A stretch of DNA of 64,000 bases from Melampsora larici-populina 98AG31 (Eukaryota > Basidiomycota > Pucciniomycetes > Pucciniales > Melampsoraceae): assembly GCF_000204055.1 (NCBI RefSeq), contig NW_006768783.1, positions 899,985-963,984 on the forward strand, written 5' to 3'. Shown here piece after piece: positions 36,489 through 46,560 of the stretch (the first letter of the stretch is position 1; every line of letters starts with the position of its first letter). Made by a program: the position numbers and the translations under genes. Under the pieces are notes generated by a model. It was not told the DNA's origin. It made no database searches and was given only the letters and a program-made list of their open reading frames with translations.

Positions 36489-37624
36489 ACTCGAGCACCG
36501 CCATTTTTTGAACTTTCAGCTCGACTTTGCTCTTCAACTCCTTTTCCCTTATCACTACTTCCAGACTTAGCATCTAATTCATCTAATCTTGATTTTAAAC
36601 GACTCTCCAACTCATGAATTCTACTGTATGACGAACCTCCAGCATAGCTTTGATTTCCTCTATAAAACCCTCTTCCGCCTCCTGAACCTCTTCCAAATCC
36701 TCCAAATCCTCCTCTACTTCTCCTCGCTCTCATAGGACAATCAGCTATCAAGTGATCCAGCTTTCCACAACTATAACACGCCCCTGTCGTACCCCTTCGT
36801 TTATACTCATCAGACGAGATGTTCATGCGGTAAGCGGAGCAATCCATCGCATCTGGATCTAACGCTGCAGAAGTCGACGACGTTGATGTTGACAGACCTT
36901 GAGCTACTTGATTATCCCCACGATTATGTAATTTGTTGTCCAGCCTAATTGCTACTCGTGCCATCTCCTCCACCTTTGTAAACACATCCCTGACCATATA
37001 GATCGAAATTTCCTTCTTCAGACCTTGTTCGAAGTGTGACATTAAAACATCTTCTGACCACTTAACTACCAAAGACAGCTCTGAAAACCTGATCCAGTAC
37101 TCTGAGACAGACTTGATCTGTTTAAGAGCTCTGATATCACGTTGAGCATTGGCGATTCGTTCACTATCAAAAAATGTTGCCTTGAACGACTCAATGAAAT
37201 CCTTCCAAGTAACTTCGGAGCATCTGTCGACATCTAGCAGCTGATCCGTGAACCGTTGACCCCATATGTTCGCTTTGCCAGTGGTGTAAGATAGGGCAAA
37301 TGCCACCCGAGCTTGATCATTCGCAAACATTGACGAGTTCAATTGAATGTACAGGCCTAGTTGGTTCAGAAAGATTTCCGCTTTAGAGCCCTTTGATCCA
37401 TCGAACTTGTCCGGGGTCGCCACTTTAGGAGTCTTCGGATTTACATTTTGGGGTGGCTGTTGAGGTTGACTAGGCTGTTGTGGCACCGGGTTGTTTTGCT
37501 GAGCTTGTCTCATTACATTCAATTCAGTTTCAGCCGCTTGTCGCAGGTTTGTTTCATTCGTTAATCTGGCATTGAGTTCGGCTAATTGCCTCATTACTTC
37601 CTCCATAGTGATCGACGAAGCCAT
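36485..37624 (-). CDS. Ty3/gypsy Gag protein
   Basis: A 379-residue frame from the ATG at 37624 to the TGA at 36487-36485. The N-terminus is helical and Gln-rich, the central part carries a retrotransposon gag domain ([26 protein letters not shown]), and a CCHC zinc knuckle, [14 protein letters not shown], lies near residues 284-297. A Gly/Arg-rich region follows ([15 protein letters not shown]). The TGA overlaps the ATG of pol in an ATGA quartet and pol is in another frame, so pol translation would require stop-restart or frameshifting. Confidence 0.92.
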   Translation of the reverse strand: MASSITMEEVMRQLAELNARLTNETNLRQAAETELNVMRQAQQNNPVPQQPSQPQQPPQNVNPKTPKVATPDKFDGSKGSKAEIFLNQLGLYIQLNSSMFANDQARVAFALSYTTGKANIWGQRFTDQLLDVDRCSEVTWKDFIESFKATFFDSERIANAQRDIRALKQIKSVSEYWIRFSELSLVVKWSEDVLMSHFEQGLKKEISIYMVRDVFTKVEEMARVAIRLDNKLHNRGDNQVAQGLSTSTSSTSAALDPDAMDCSAYRMNISSDEYKRRGTTGACYSCGKLDHLIADCPMRARRSRGGFGGFGRGSGGGRGFYRGNQSYAGGSSYSRIHELESRLKSRLDELDAKSGSSDKGKGVEEQSRAESSKNGGARV

Positions 37625-38019
37625 TTCTGTAAGTTGCTCTTGAGTTTCGGCGTAGTTGTCTTCTGATGAATTCTCGTTGATGTGATTTTCACTCTCCTTC
37701 GATGAGGCAGAGTCTTCTTCTGGGATTCTAAAATTAGGCGTGGTGGCGGAGGGATGAGGCTTTAAGTTTGTGGGGTAGTAGTACTGTTCGATTGTCTGAC
37801 TTCGATATCGTAGATTTCACTTGGATTCAGATCACTAGATGTGGTTGTATTGAGCTATAATCTTCAAACTTCTGATCACTTCTTGAACTTTAAGACTTCT
37901 AACTTTGAGATTTCTTTGAACTTTGAATTTCTAAACTTCCTTCGACTTGCTTCTTTACTTTGATACGTTCGACTTTAATGTTTTCAATTTGCTGCTATCC
38001 CATGATAGACGTTGTAATA

Positions 38020-38188
38020 TGTAAGGATCCGATAGGCTCTTGAAGGATAGCAGCTAAAGTCTATGTGATGCTGATAACAAGATTGCAACGTGAAGAAGAA
38101 AGACTAAAGGGTCCCTCCTCTCACTCATAGAGTACTATACGTAGATTGTACAATACAAGCATAAACCCTCAGTATTAGGATCATTACA
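38020..38188 (-). repeat. LTR (5' LTR in element orientation)
   Basis: About 169 bp, near-copy of 32136-32302, followed by the AAAAG duplication at 38189-38193. The region just inside it (38019 leftward) begins TATTACAACGTC on the minus strand and does not look like a standard initiator-Met tRNA primer site. Confidence 0.93.
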
Positions 38189-38193
38189 AAAAG

Positions 38194-39720
38194 CAGCATC
38201 AAAAGAGAACAAGACAGATGAGATGCACAATTGCTTATCTGCTGAAGTGAGATACAGCCTGTACCTTTGTTAATCCTTGAGCCCTTTTTGCATCAGAGAG
38301 GAAAACTCAAATCTCACAGCCCCAAGTCGTCTTGCAAGTCGTTCACCAGCTTCAGTCATGCCAATTTTCAATATCTGCTCTGTACTCTTTAAAATTGACA
38401 TGAGTTCCTACAATAACTCTGGGAAAATTATGATAGAACAAACATGTTATAAGACTTCAGTGTCAGACTGAAGGGCAAGTGGAGGAAAATGATTTGGGAA
38501 ACAACTTCAGGGAACCACTTTGCCTTGGCATGCTGAAACATAGCAGGGATAGTGATTGAGAACCAAACTGAGAAGACATGTGTTTGGAGATATGATAACG
38601 GCCTTGACTCATTCTAACTTTTCTTGTCTGGTAGTATCAGTAGATCACAGGTTTTGTGGAAGTGTCTTCCCAGATTTTGGTGGTGCCATTTTGGTGTGCA
38701 AAGGTGGAACCCCCTCTCCCCGGATCAGAGTAAAGTATATGACAAAGGTGGCGATCAAGAGGGGAGAACAAGCAAATGTGTCATAAAAACAAAGGGGAAT
38801 TGGGAACAGTTGAAGATTGCAACAGTATGAAGGTGAGAATGAAGTTTTAGGTGAAGTTAGGCAACGCAAGAGGACAACAAACAAAAATGGTGGTGGAGAA
38901 AAAAAACTTAGCAAAGTTCAACCAAACCCGCCAAAGCTCAAGCTCCTCCAGCAAACCCCCTCCTTGTGAAGACTGGAAAAACACAGACTCCAAAATTCAT
39001 CAAGTGTTGTCCAACTGCAAACATCTGATCAATCCAAGTGTTAACAAACAATCTACAATTATCTGAGCACAAAAAAGGATCTAACATATGGAAGCAGTCT
39101 CCCTTTGCCTGCAAAATCCAAAGACCAGCAACCACAAAGGTGTCAAAGCAAACTTATGCATATTATTCAACAGTGTCCTTTACACCCAAAGCTGGTGCCA
39201 CACAACCAGATTTGTGTGTGCCAGGATTTGTCTCGGAATTTTGGCTTTGATGAAGGATCCCACTATTTCTCGCCCCCTTTCCAAGTACCTGTCGCCCCCT
39301 TGATTTGGGGCATTACCTGGGATACCCGAAGTAACCCGAGCAACTCCAGCCAAATTTTTGGTGAGTCGGACTGCTGGGGCGATTAGGGGCTACCACCTCT
39401 GGCAGTTTCTCACAAGAGACACCCATATTCGCCCCTATTTGTCCTACTATGTGCCCCTTTTTATATAAAGAGGCGCAAAAAACAACATCGCCTCATTACA
39501 AGGGGCGCACACCACATCACAAGAAACAAAAAGGGGCGAACACTCCTTGTAAACCCGCACCGTCCCCCTCTCTCTTCGTCCTTTGTCGTCTTCCTTCCAT
39601 CCACATGCTCAAAGTTCAATACACTCCACGCTCTTTCCCCACAACTTTAATTCCCCCACAACACCACAACAATTCAATCAACCTTGCAAATCTTCGTTTC
39701 AATAGCCAGAAGCGTTAGAG
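38194..39720. other. Intergenic DNA between the LTR element and the MULE gene
   Basis: About 1.5 kb without a supported gene. The part from 39250 to 39700 is richer in CCCC/GGGG words (ggggcg, gcccc) and immediately precedes the MULE start, so it may be the left end and promoter of that element. I could not match a terminal inverted repeat to the right side. Confidence 0.45.
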
Positions 39721-39848
39721 ATGTCCACTGCTCCACAACCACCTGCCCCACTTCGGATGTTCACACCGGAAGTACCAAACCAACCTATTCCAAATCTTCA
39801 TCATGCGCCTTATCATCTTCCCACCCAACCCAATTCAAATCTTCAACC

Positions 39849-39948
39849 NNNNNNNNNNNNNNNNNNNNNNNNNNNNNNNNNNNNNNNNNNNNNNNNNNNN
39901 NNNNNNNNNNNNNNNNNNNNNNNNNNNNNNNNNNNNNNNNNNNNNNNN
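39849..39948. other. Assembly gap of 100 N
   Basis: A run of exactly 100 undetermined bases lies inside exon 1 of the MULE gene, so the exon length and frame across it are unknown. The round length suggests a gap of unknown size. Confidence 0.99.
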
Positions 39949-40903
39949 ACCGCAGCCACTGTACTCGAATTGAGCAATCTGGCTCGGTGGCATCTGATAG
40001 TCAGATGCCCCCTCAATGGTCTAACCCGGATTCTAATCAACAATATACCTATAATTCTCATCCAAACAACCACACTTCCACCTTTGATAATTTCCAACAG
40101 CATGATCCTCCCTTCAACGCCCCTGCTGCAACCAACTCGAGTGAACTGATTGTCAATCCTCCGGCCACTGTCACTGTCGAGGCAACAGGCGGAATCACAA
40201 CTGTACCTTCCGAAAGCACTCACATCGCGACCAATGAAATCGTACTCGACGACGACGTCCTCATGAATGATGTAGACAATGAGGACATAGAGCTTCTTTT
40301 AGACAATGAACGCGACGGAGATTGGCCTCCCATTGGTATGTCTATCAATCTATGATTGAACATCCTTTTATCGCATATCATAGATATCATCATGCTAATG
40401 TTATCATATCCCTGTTACTTGTATGTTTCATATGTATGTGATAGGAGCAACCCCGGTTCGCACGCTCAGGCCTGCGATCATTGGCAAAGGTTTCCGTGAG
40501 ATGAGATCAGGCGTGATGTACATGAATGCTGTTGCCAGACACGAAGGGTACGCGTTATACGTTAAGAGCCACAAAAAAACAAAAGCACGGACCGTTCGAA
40601 TCTACCTCCAATGCTGTCTAGGGTACAAATCAAAATGTGAAGCTGAAAAAGGAAAAGGTGGTAAGGTCGAGAAGAAACGTTCAACATCTTCAAAGAAGAC
40701 TGGGTGTCAATTTGAGATGTCACTTAACTACCGAGCACGGATCGATCGATGGGTAGTGACACATGATAAGAAGAAAGTTGCAAAGCTCCATCACAACCAC
40801 CCACCATTCGATGAACCTCACAACTTGTCTGTATACCGACGCTTCACTCCTGCTATCAGGGAACAAATTTCACGTTTCTCATCTGCGGGCTGTGGTGTGA
40901 AGT

Positions 40904-41853
40904 TTTTCTTCTCAACAGCTCGTGAGCAACGTGGCTTTGCCGATTAAAATGATGGTACCTGGGGTAATCAGGTTAGATGTAAGTCAATCGGCAACAAGCC
41001 TCTAAGCTTCAATGAGCTAAAGAACGGACAAACCTGGGGTAATCAGGTTAGATGTAAGTCAATCGGCAACAAGCCTCTAAGCTTCAATGAGCTAAAGAAC
41101 GGACAAACCTGTGCAAAAAGCAACAGGGGTCACGGGATAAGATCAAGTACGAAAGATGAGCAACAGAGATAAAAATTAAAAAGATTCTTTTCGATGAGCA
41201 ACAATTGAATACCTGGGGTAATCAGGTTAGATGTAAGTCAATCGGCAACAAGCCTCTAAGCTTCAATGAGCTAAAGAACGGACAAACCTAATACATCACA
41301 CAAGAGTTAGTAAAAGAAGAAGATATAAAGAAAGTAAAAGAGCACACAAACCTGTGCAAAAAGCAACAGGGGTCACGGGATAAGATCAAGTACGAAAGAT
41401 GAGTAACAGAGATAAAAATTAAAACTAGATGAGGAGAATGTATATGTTAGAAAGGTTGTAGAGAATTCGTATAAGTAGGTATAGAAATGACTTACAGATT
41501 CTTTTTGATGAGGGAAAAGAATCTGGGTCAAACCATACCACGGGTTTAAATAAGAAAAACACAACATCGGACATGCGCACATTACACATTACAAATTAGA
41601 CAACAAACACCCAAACAACTCTTTCCCGAAAGAGAAACATTAACTCCCATTTTCAAATCTTTCATTCCCTTCTCGTAACTAATTAAATTAAATTCTTTCA
41701 TACCCTTCTCGTAACTAATCAAATTATTAATTTGTTCTATTTTTCTTAAACCGTGATTCCATACACATTAGTAATGAATTTAACCATATTTGATAAAATC
41801 TTCTTGAGTACCGTTCTTGAAAAGAAATAAATTCGTAAAGTAATGTAATACCG
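40904..41853. mobile_element. Unclassified 950-bp insertion in the MULE coding sequence
   Basis: Flanked by gaagt at 40899-40903 and 41854-41858. Without it, the MULE frame reads on as GCGVK-SLTYNITTC. The left half holds repeat units described separately; the right half is AT-rich. I see no open frame, no terminal inverted repeat and no TG...CA ends, so the class is unknown. A 5-bp duplication would suit an LTR-derived or other integrase-mobilised element. Confidence 0.7.
40957..41425. repeat. Interspersed unit repeats A (79 bp, three copies) and B (about 70 bp, two copies)
   Basis: Unit A starts ACCTGGGGTAATCAGG and ends GGACAAACCT: copies at 40957-41035, 41032-41110 (sharing the junction ACCT) and 41211-41289, which look identical. 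Unit B starts GTGCAAAAAGCAACAGG: copies at 41111-41180 and 41354-41425, with one clear difference. The order is A-A-B-A-B. Confidence 0.92.
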
Positions 41854-43307
41854 GAAGTCCTTGACATACAATATCACGACATGTGGTGCAAACCAGATTC
41901 GTCAATTAATCAATGTTGAACCTGGGTCGAAACCGTTAGTGCGCGGTATTCACAAAGTCAGATCCCGTCTCAGAGACAACTGGCTCAATGGACGGACTCC
42001 AATTCAAGGTCTATTTGACTTAATCACTGAAAGTAACTGGGCTCACCGTACACTCACCACAACGGACGGTACTCTTCAAAACCTTTTTTTTGCCAGTCCA
42101 ACCGCAATTACTCTAGCTCGACGCTTTTCGACTGTACTATCACTTGATTGCACGTACAAAACTAACAGATTCAACCTACCCCTCCTACATATCGTTGGGA
42201 CAACCAATTCTCATAGAACGTTTACGGTTGCAATGTGTTTTCTGCATAGCGAAAAAACGGAACAGTACGAGTGGGCATTGGAACAGTTGAAACAGGTCAT
42301 GTATCAAGATGAGGATGAAACATCATCTGTTTCAATGCCGGAGACATTTGCAACGGACGCCGAACCAGCTCTCATCAACGCCATCGGGACTGTTTTTCCG
42401 GAGGCCAAACACATCTTATGTGTTTGGCACATCAACATCAATATAGCCAAGAACTGCAAGAGCAAGTTCTCTGATCCCGAATGGACTTCTTTCTTGCAAC
42501 TTTGGAATTCTTTTGTTGCTTCAACTACAACCACCGACTATAACAGTAATCTTGAAGCTGTCATCAAAGTAGCTAGAGCGCATAATGTATATGAGTACCT
42601 TCAAAGCACATGGTTACAGCGAACCAAAAAATTTGTAACTCTTTTTACCTCAAATACGCCACACTTTGGCAATTCTTCTACTTCTAGAGTCGAAGGAGCC
42701 CACTTTCGAGCTAAACGGTTTCTAGACGGGAGAAACAACAACTTTCTGACTTGTTTCAACGCCTTCAAACAATTTGAAGAACATCAAATGAATGAGTTAT
42801 TGGTTCTAGTGGGTATAGAGAAGACAAAGACTCTTCATGGCATGCCACCCTTCTTCAAGGAACTCAATGGAATCATATCACACTATGCACTCAAGAAACT
42901 CAAAGCTCAGTACGACCTCCTACCGGATTCTCTGAAAAATCAGTGTACACACACTTTCCGAGGTGCATGGGGAATTCCATGTTCACATGAGATTGCGGAA
43001 GCTCGCGACACCACTGAATTTCTGTCCGCCAATCTCATTCACGATCAATGGAAGCTGGAATTGGAATTGACTCCGAAAAGTCATGAAGGCCTAGTTGCGT
43101 CTGCACGCACCAAATTTGACCGCATTTTGGTTCTGCCTGAGCATGCGCTTTGCAAAATTTTGGGTGAGATTTCCCTCTTAGAAAGCAATCAATTCTCTCT
43201 CATTCCGATTGTCAATGCTCAAGTCAAGACGGACACTCGAGGCCGACCTCAAGCCAGCACTTCAAAACATCTGGCATTATCTCAGGAAGGTCCTCAGGCA
43301 ACGCTGG

Positions 43308-43354
43308 CCCAGTTGCGCTGATTCTGCGGTCAGCGCTGCGGCAGCGCAACTGGG
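43308..43354. repeat. Subterminal hairpin of the hAT-like element
   Basis: CCCAGTTGCGCTG at 43308-43320 is the exact inverse of 43342-43354, a 13-bp stem with a 21-base loop, lying 9 bp inside the left terminus. Confidence 0.85.
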
Positions 43355-43440
43355 TTACGGTCCCAGTCTGCGGGGTTTCCTGGTAACGGGGCTCGCGGAG
43401 CGCTTTCATTTACCAGCCTGGCCAGTAACAGGGGGTGAGT

Positions 43441-43474
43441 ACCGCTTTTGGGTCAGTGGAACCCAAAAGCGGGT
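43441..43474. repeat. Hairpin with 12-bp stem
   Basis: CCGCTTTTGGGT pairs with ACCCAAAAGCGG around a short loop in the non-coding left part of the hAT-like element. Not followed by a poly-T that would suggest a terminator. Confidence 0.8.
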
Positions 43475-46049
43475 CATCAGCTTTGCTTTGGGTCCCAGGC
43501 TCAGGTTGGTAAGTCCTGTATGATAACCTCCACCGATCGGCAATATCCTCATCAACGAATTCATCGACGAAGATCTCGAGGAAGATCTCGACGATGCTTA
43601 TGTTCCCTGTATCCCAGCACCATGGTAAGGAAGGAATCCCAATCCTCCAACTCTCCCTGTATCCCAACGTATTTTGTCAGCAAGGATTTTCGAATGGCGA
43701 TTTGGACTCTGGATGGTTGAGCGACACAATCAAAAGCCGGTCTTTGGACATCGAGTGAGTTTTTTTAAATCAATTAGTAATACAAGTACATAGAAGTAAT
43801 AAGATCTTATCAACTTCAATTACCTTTACTGATTCTGTTCTTTAATATTATCCTTCTAATCAATATTCTTCTTCCTTATCCCTTTAATCCAATAATTCTT
43901 CCTTATCCCTCCATCAAGAATCAAATCAAGTGATCGCACCCTCGAGATGCCTGTCCAAAGCACTTTACGATCAACCTCCGGATATGAAACCGATGACAGC
44001 GCCCCACGCCGATCTGGACGTGTTACTACTCCTGCACGACAAGCCAGTGGGATGATCTGTCCCCCTTCCGACAGTCGACAGTCACTACCCAGCTCATCTT
44101 TTACCTTCTTGATCAGACCTCGTAATTCTTTGACCACCAAACAAGTCACCAATCGAAAGCAAGTCCGTTCTCAATCTGAATCAGAAACCCTTCCCGACAT
44201 CAAAACCAAAAACAAATCAGACGTGCCTGAGATCATTAGTACTAACATACAAAAGATCGCTCCTGCCTGCGGTCGTCAATCTCAATCGGGGACGAGGTCA
44301 AGCCAAGCCAAGTCCAAGTCTTCAAAGTCAAAATCTAGTGCTCAGACTGGCCGAAGCAAGGAGGCTCAGGCTGAGTTGGTGAGTCGTTTCATTAGATTCT
44401 TTCATATCATTATTAAGTTTGATGCTAATGGTGTGTATTGTTCTTACCACTTTGTGTAGGTCTTGGCTGCTGCTGCTGGGGCAAATCCTGACCTTGATCA
44501 AGACTCTGATGAAGACAACCAGCGTGTACGCAAGCGGAATCGCGGGGCCAAGACCATTGGTCAAGGTGAAGCAGATGCGATCGAATACAATCCACCTATT
44601 CTGTTCTTTGGTGCACCCTTCCGTCGCCCACATGATGTAAGTCTTTTTTATCACTTCTATTCTTACCGCATGCTAATGATGTCTTTATATGTGATAAACT
44701 TTCAGGATCCTTTGGCACCTCCCTTGACACTCAAATGTAAGTGGTGTCAAAAGGAGGTCCGCATCAGCGGGACTTCAAAATCCAACCTTCGTGTCCACCG
44801 CGACGGATCTAGCCAGTCCGGTAAAAACAAAGCCGGTTGTCCTCGTCGAAGAGATGCGATCTTAGCAGGCGCCCATCTTCCTCCCACTCAAGCCGATCAA
44901 CTGGCCAGCCAGATCCGTGATAGTCATACCCACTCGCTTGATAATTTTCTCCTTCCTGTTCCTGAATTTGATAACCTCGTGGTTAATCAAATGATAGCCT
45001 TATGGCAAGTCAATAACAGTCTCCCATGGACCATAATCGAACATCCAATGTTACGGGCAGTTCTTACATACCTTCGACCCGGTATCAAACTTTACAAACA
45101 AAAATGGTCGGCAGATGAAGCCAAGCGTCTCTATGTTGGCCTTCAGGACAATTTAGTTGCGGAGCTTAAGGTGAGTTACTTTATTAATTTTATATTCTTG
45201 ACTTTGTCCGTCGTATTGATGTGAAAACGTATTGATTTTATGTTTTTGATTTCATCTTATTTCGAATCGGTTAGACCCTCCCTGGGATGTTCACTTTAAT
45301 TCAAGATGTGTGGACGGTTTCTCGCAACCGACATGCGTTTATTGGGGCCTTAGTCGCTTTCGTGGACAAAGACTGGAACTTTGTGATACGCCACCTTTGT
45401 TTGAAACTGGTTGCATGGCATCACCGAGGTGAATGGCTTGCAGCCCCTGTAGCCAAAGTGCTGAAGAAGCACAACCTTTGTAAAAAGATAAGTATTATTT
45501 CGTTCATTATTTCTTTGCTTTGATTCTAACTATCTTTTTGCAATTATTACATGATAGCGATGGCGTCAGATTCAGGATCCAACAACAAGACTTTGGCATC
45601 CGAGCTTCAAAGACAATTCATTGAACATGACCCCAGCTCTCACTGGAACCCGAAAACCATGCATATCTTTTGTATCTGCCATAAGACTGGCCTGATTGTT
45701 CATGCCGGGTTGGATGCCCTCGGAATCTCACCCAAACGACACCGACCTGCAAACTTAGCCAGCTTTCCCAACATCAACGTGATGGAAAGTGTTGCAGAAG
45801 AAGATGAAGCAATCATGATTGACTTTGATAAGAATGAACCTTTAAATGATGATTCCGAGGATGAGAATGATCAGCATGATATTGGCAACCTTCAAGATTC
45901 AGATGAAGACAACAAAGTTTAGGACGACTTACCCGAGAGTGGTGATGAGAACGAGCATGTCGAGGATCCGGAACCGCCTCAAGAATCATTTACTCGTGCC
46001 AAGAAAGGCATGCCTCGTACTCGCATGGCTTGTTTGATCAGGAACGTAA

Positions 46050-46355
46050 GAGCACCCACTATGGTTGCGTTAACTCGGTGATTTAGCGTTACCCTAACGC
46101 TAAAATACCAACATGTCCACTATGGACCTGTTTTAGACCTGCGGTCCGTACGGCTGCGTCAAGTCTTGCACTTCGTGTGCTCAGATTTACGCAAGCCTAC
46201 GACTTGATTTATCGTAGGAACTAGGGAAAGCAGACGATAAATCATCCCATAGTGGATTTCACGCGGTTACCAACTTTGGTAAAACACGCATGATCAAACT
46301 TCGCGCTCAGGAACGCAAACTTTACGATAAAACACTCCCACCATAGTGGGTGCTC
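46050..46355. mobile_element. PIF/Harbinger-like MITE, 306 bp
   Basis: The ends are perfect inverted repeats GAGCACCCACTATGGT, flanked by TAA on both sides (46047-46049 and 46356-46358). A TAA target duplication together with this TIR type is typical of Tourist/Harbinger MITEs. No open frame inside. Inserted in the decayed hAT transposase gene. Confidence 0.88.
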
Positions 46356-46375
46356 TAAGTGTTCATGAGTTATTC

Positions 46376-46560
46376 ACACTGCAAATATAATGTGTTTCTC
46401 CAAAGTGAAAAATGATTGCACTTAATGCACAAAATGATTAATAATGCAGATTTAATGCAGAAAAATGCAGATTTAATGTAGATTTAATGCACTTTTAATC
46501 ATTTTTTGAATTAAATGTAATCATTTTTCACCGCGGAGAAACACATTATATTTGCAGTGT
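46376..46560. mobile_element. Second MITE, about 185 bp
   Basis: Inverted arms of about 40 bp start at ACACTGCAAATATAATGTG and are separated by an AT-rich centre with repeated atgcaga/ttaatgca words. The arms differ by a few bases (tccaaagtg against tccgcggtg). It lies 20 bp from the Harbinger-like MITE; I see no clear target duplication. Confidence 0.8.

Larger units (their letters stand above)
32136..38188 (-). mobile_element. Complete Ty3/gypsy LTR retrotransposon (chromodomain-containing)
   Basis: Two short direct LTRs bound an internal region with gag and pol on the minus strand, flanked by the 5-bp duplication AAAAG. The polypurine tract lies just before the 3' LTR in element orientation (AAAAGGGGGAGTGA, around 32303-32317). 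The domain order protease, RT, RNase H, integrase, chromodomain places it among chromoviruses. The LTRs differ at roughly eight positions plus two 1-bp indels by eye, so the insertion is not very recent. Pol has one in-frame stop. Confidence 0.95.

Noticed and set aside
40957..41425. CRISPR-like repeat array
   Set aside because: Units are long, spacing is irregular, the context is eukaryotic, and units overlap at a shared ACCT.
40904..41853. Intron of the MULE gene
   Set aside because: The edges are not GT-AG, and a 5-bp direct repeat flanks the segment, as for an insertion.
43448..43720. Plus-strand open frame with basic residues after the MULE core
   Set aside because: It lies within the hAT-like insertion, before its gene, and does not continue the MULE protein.
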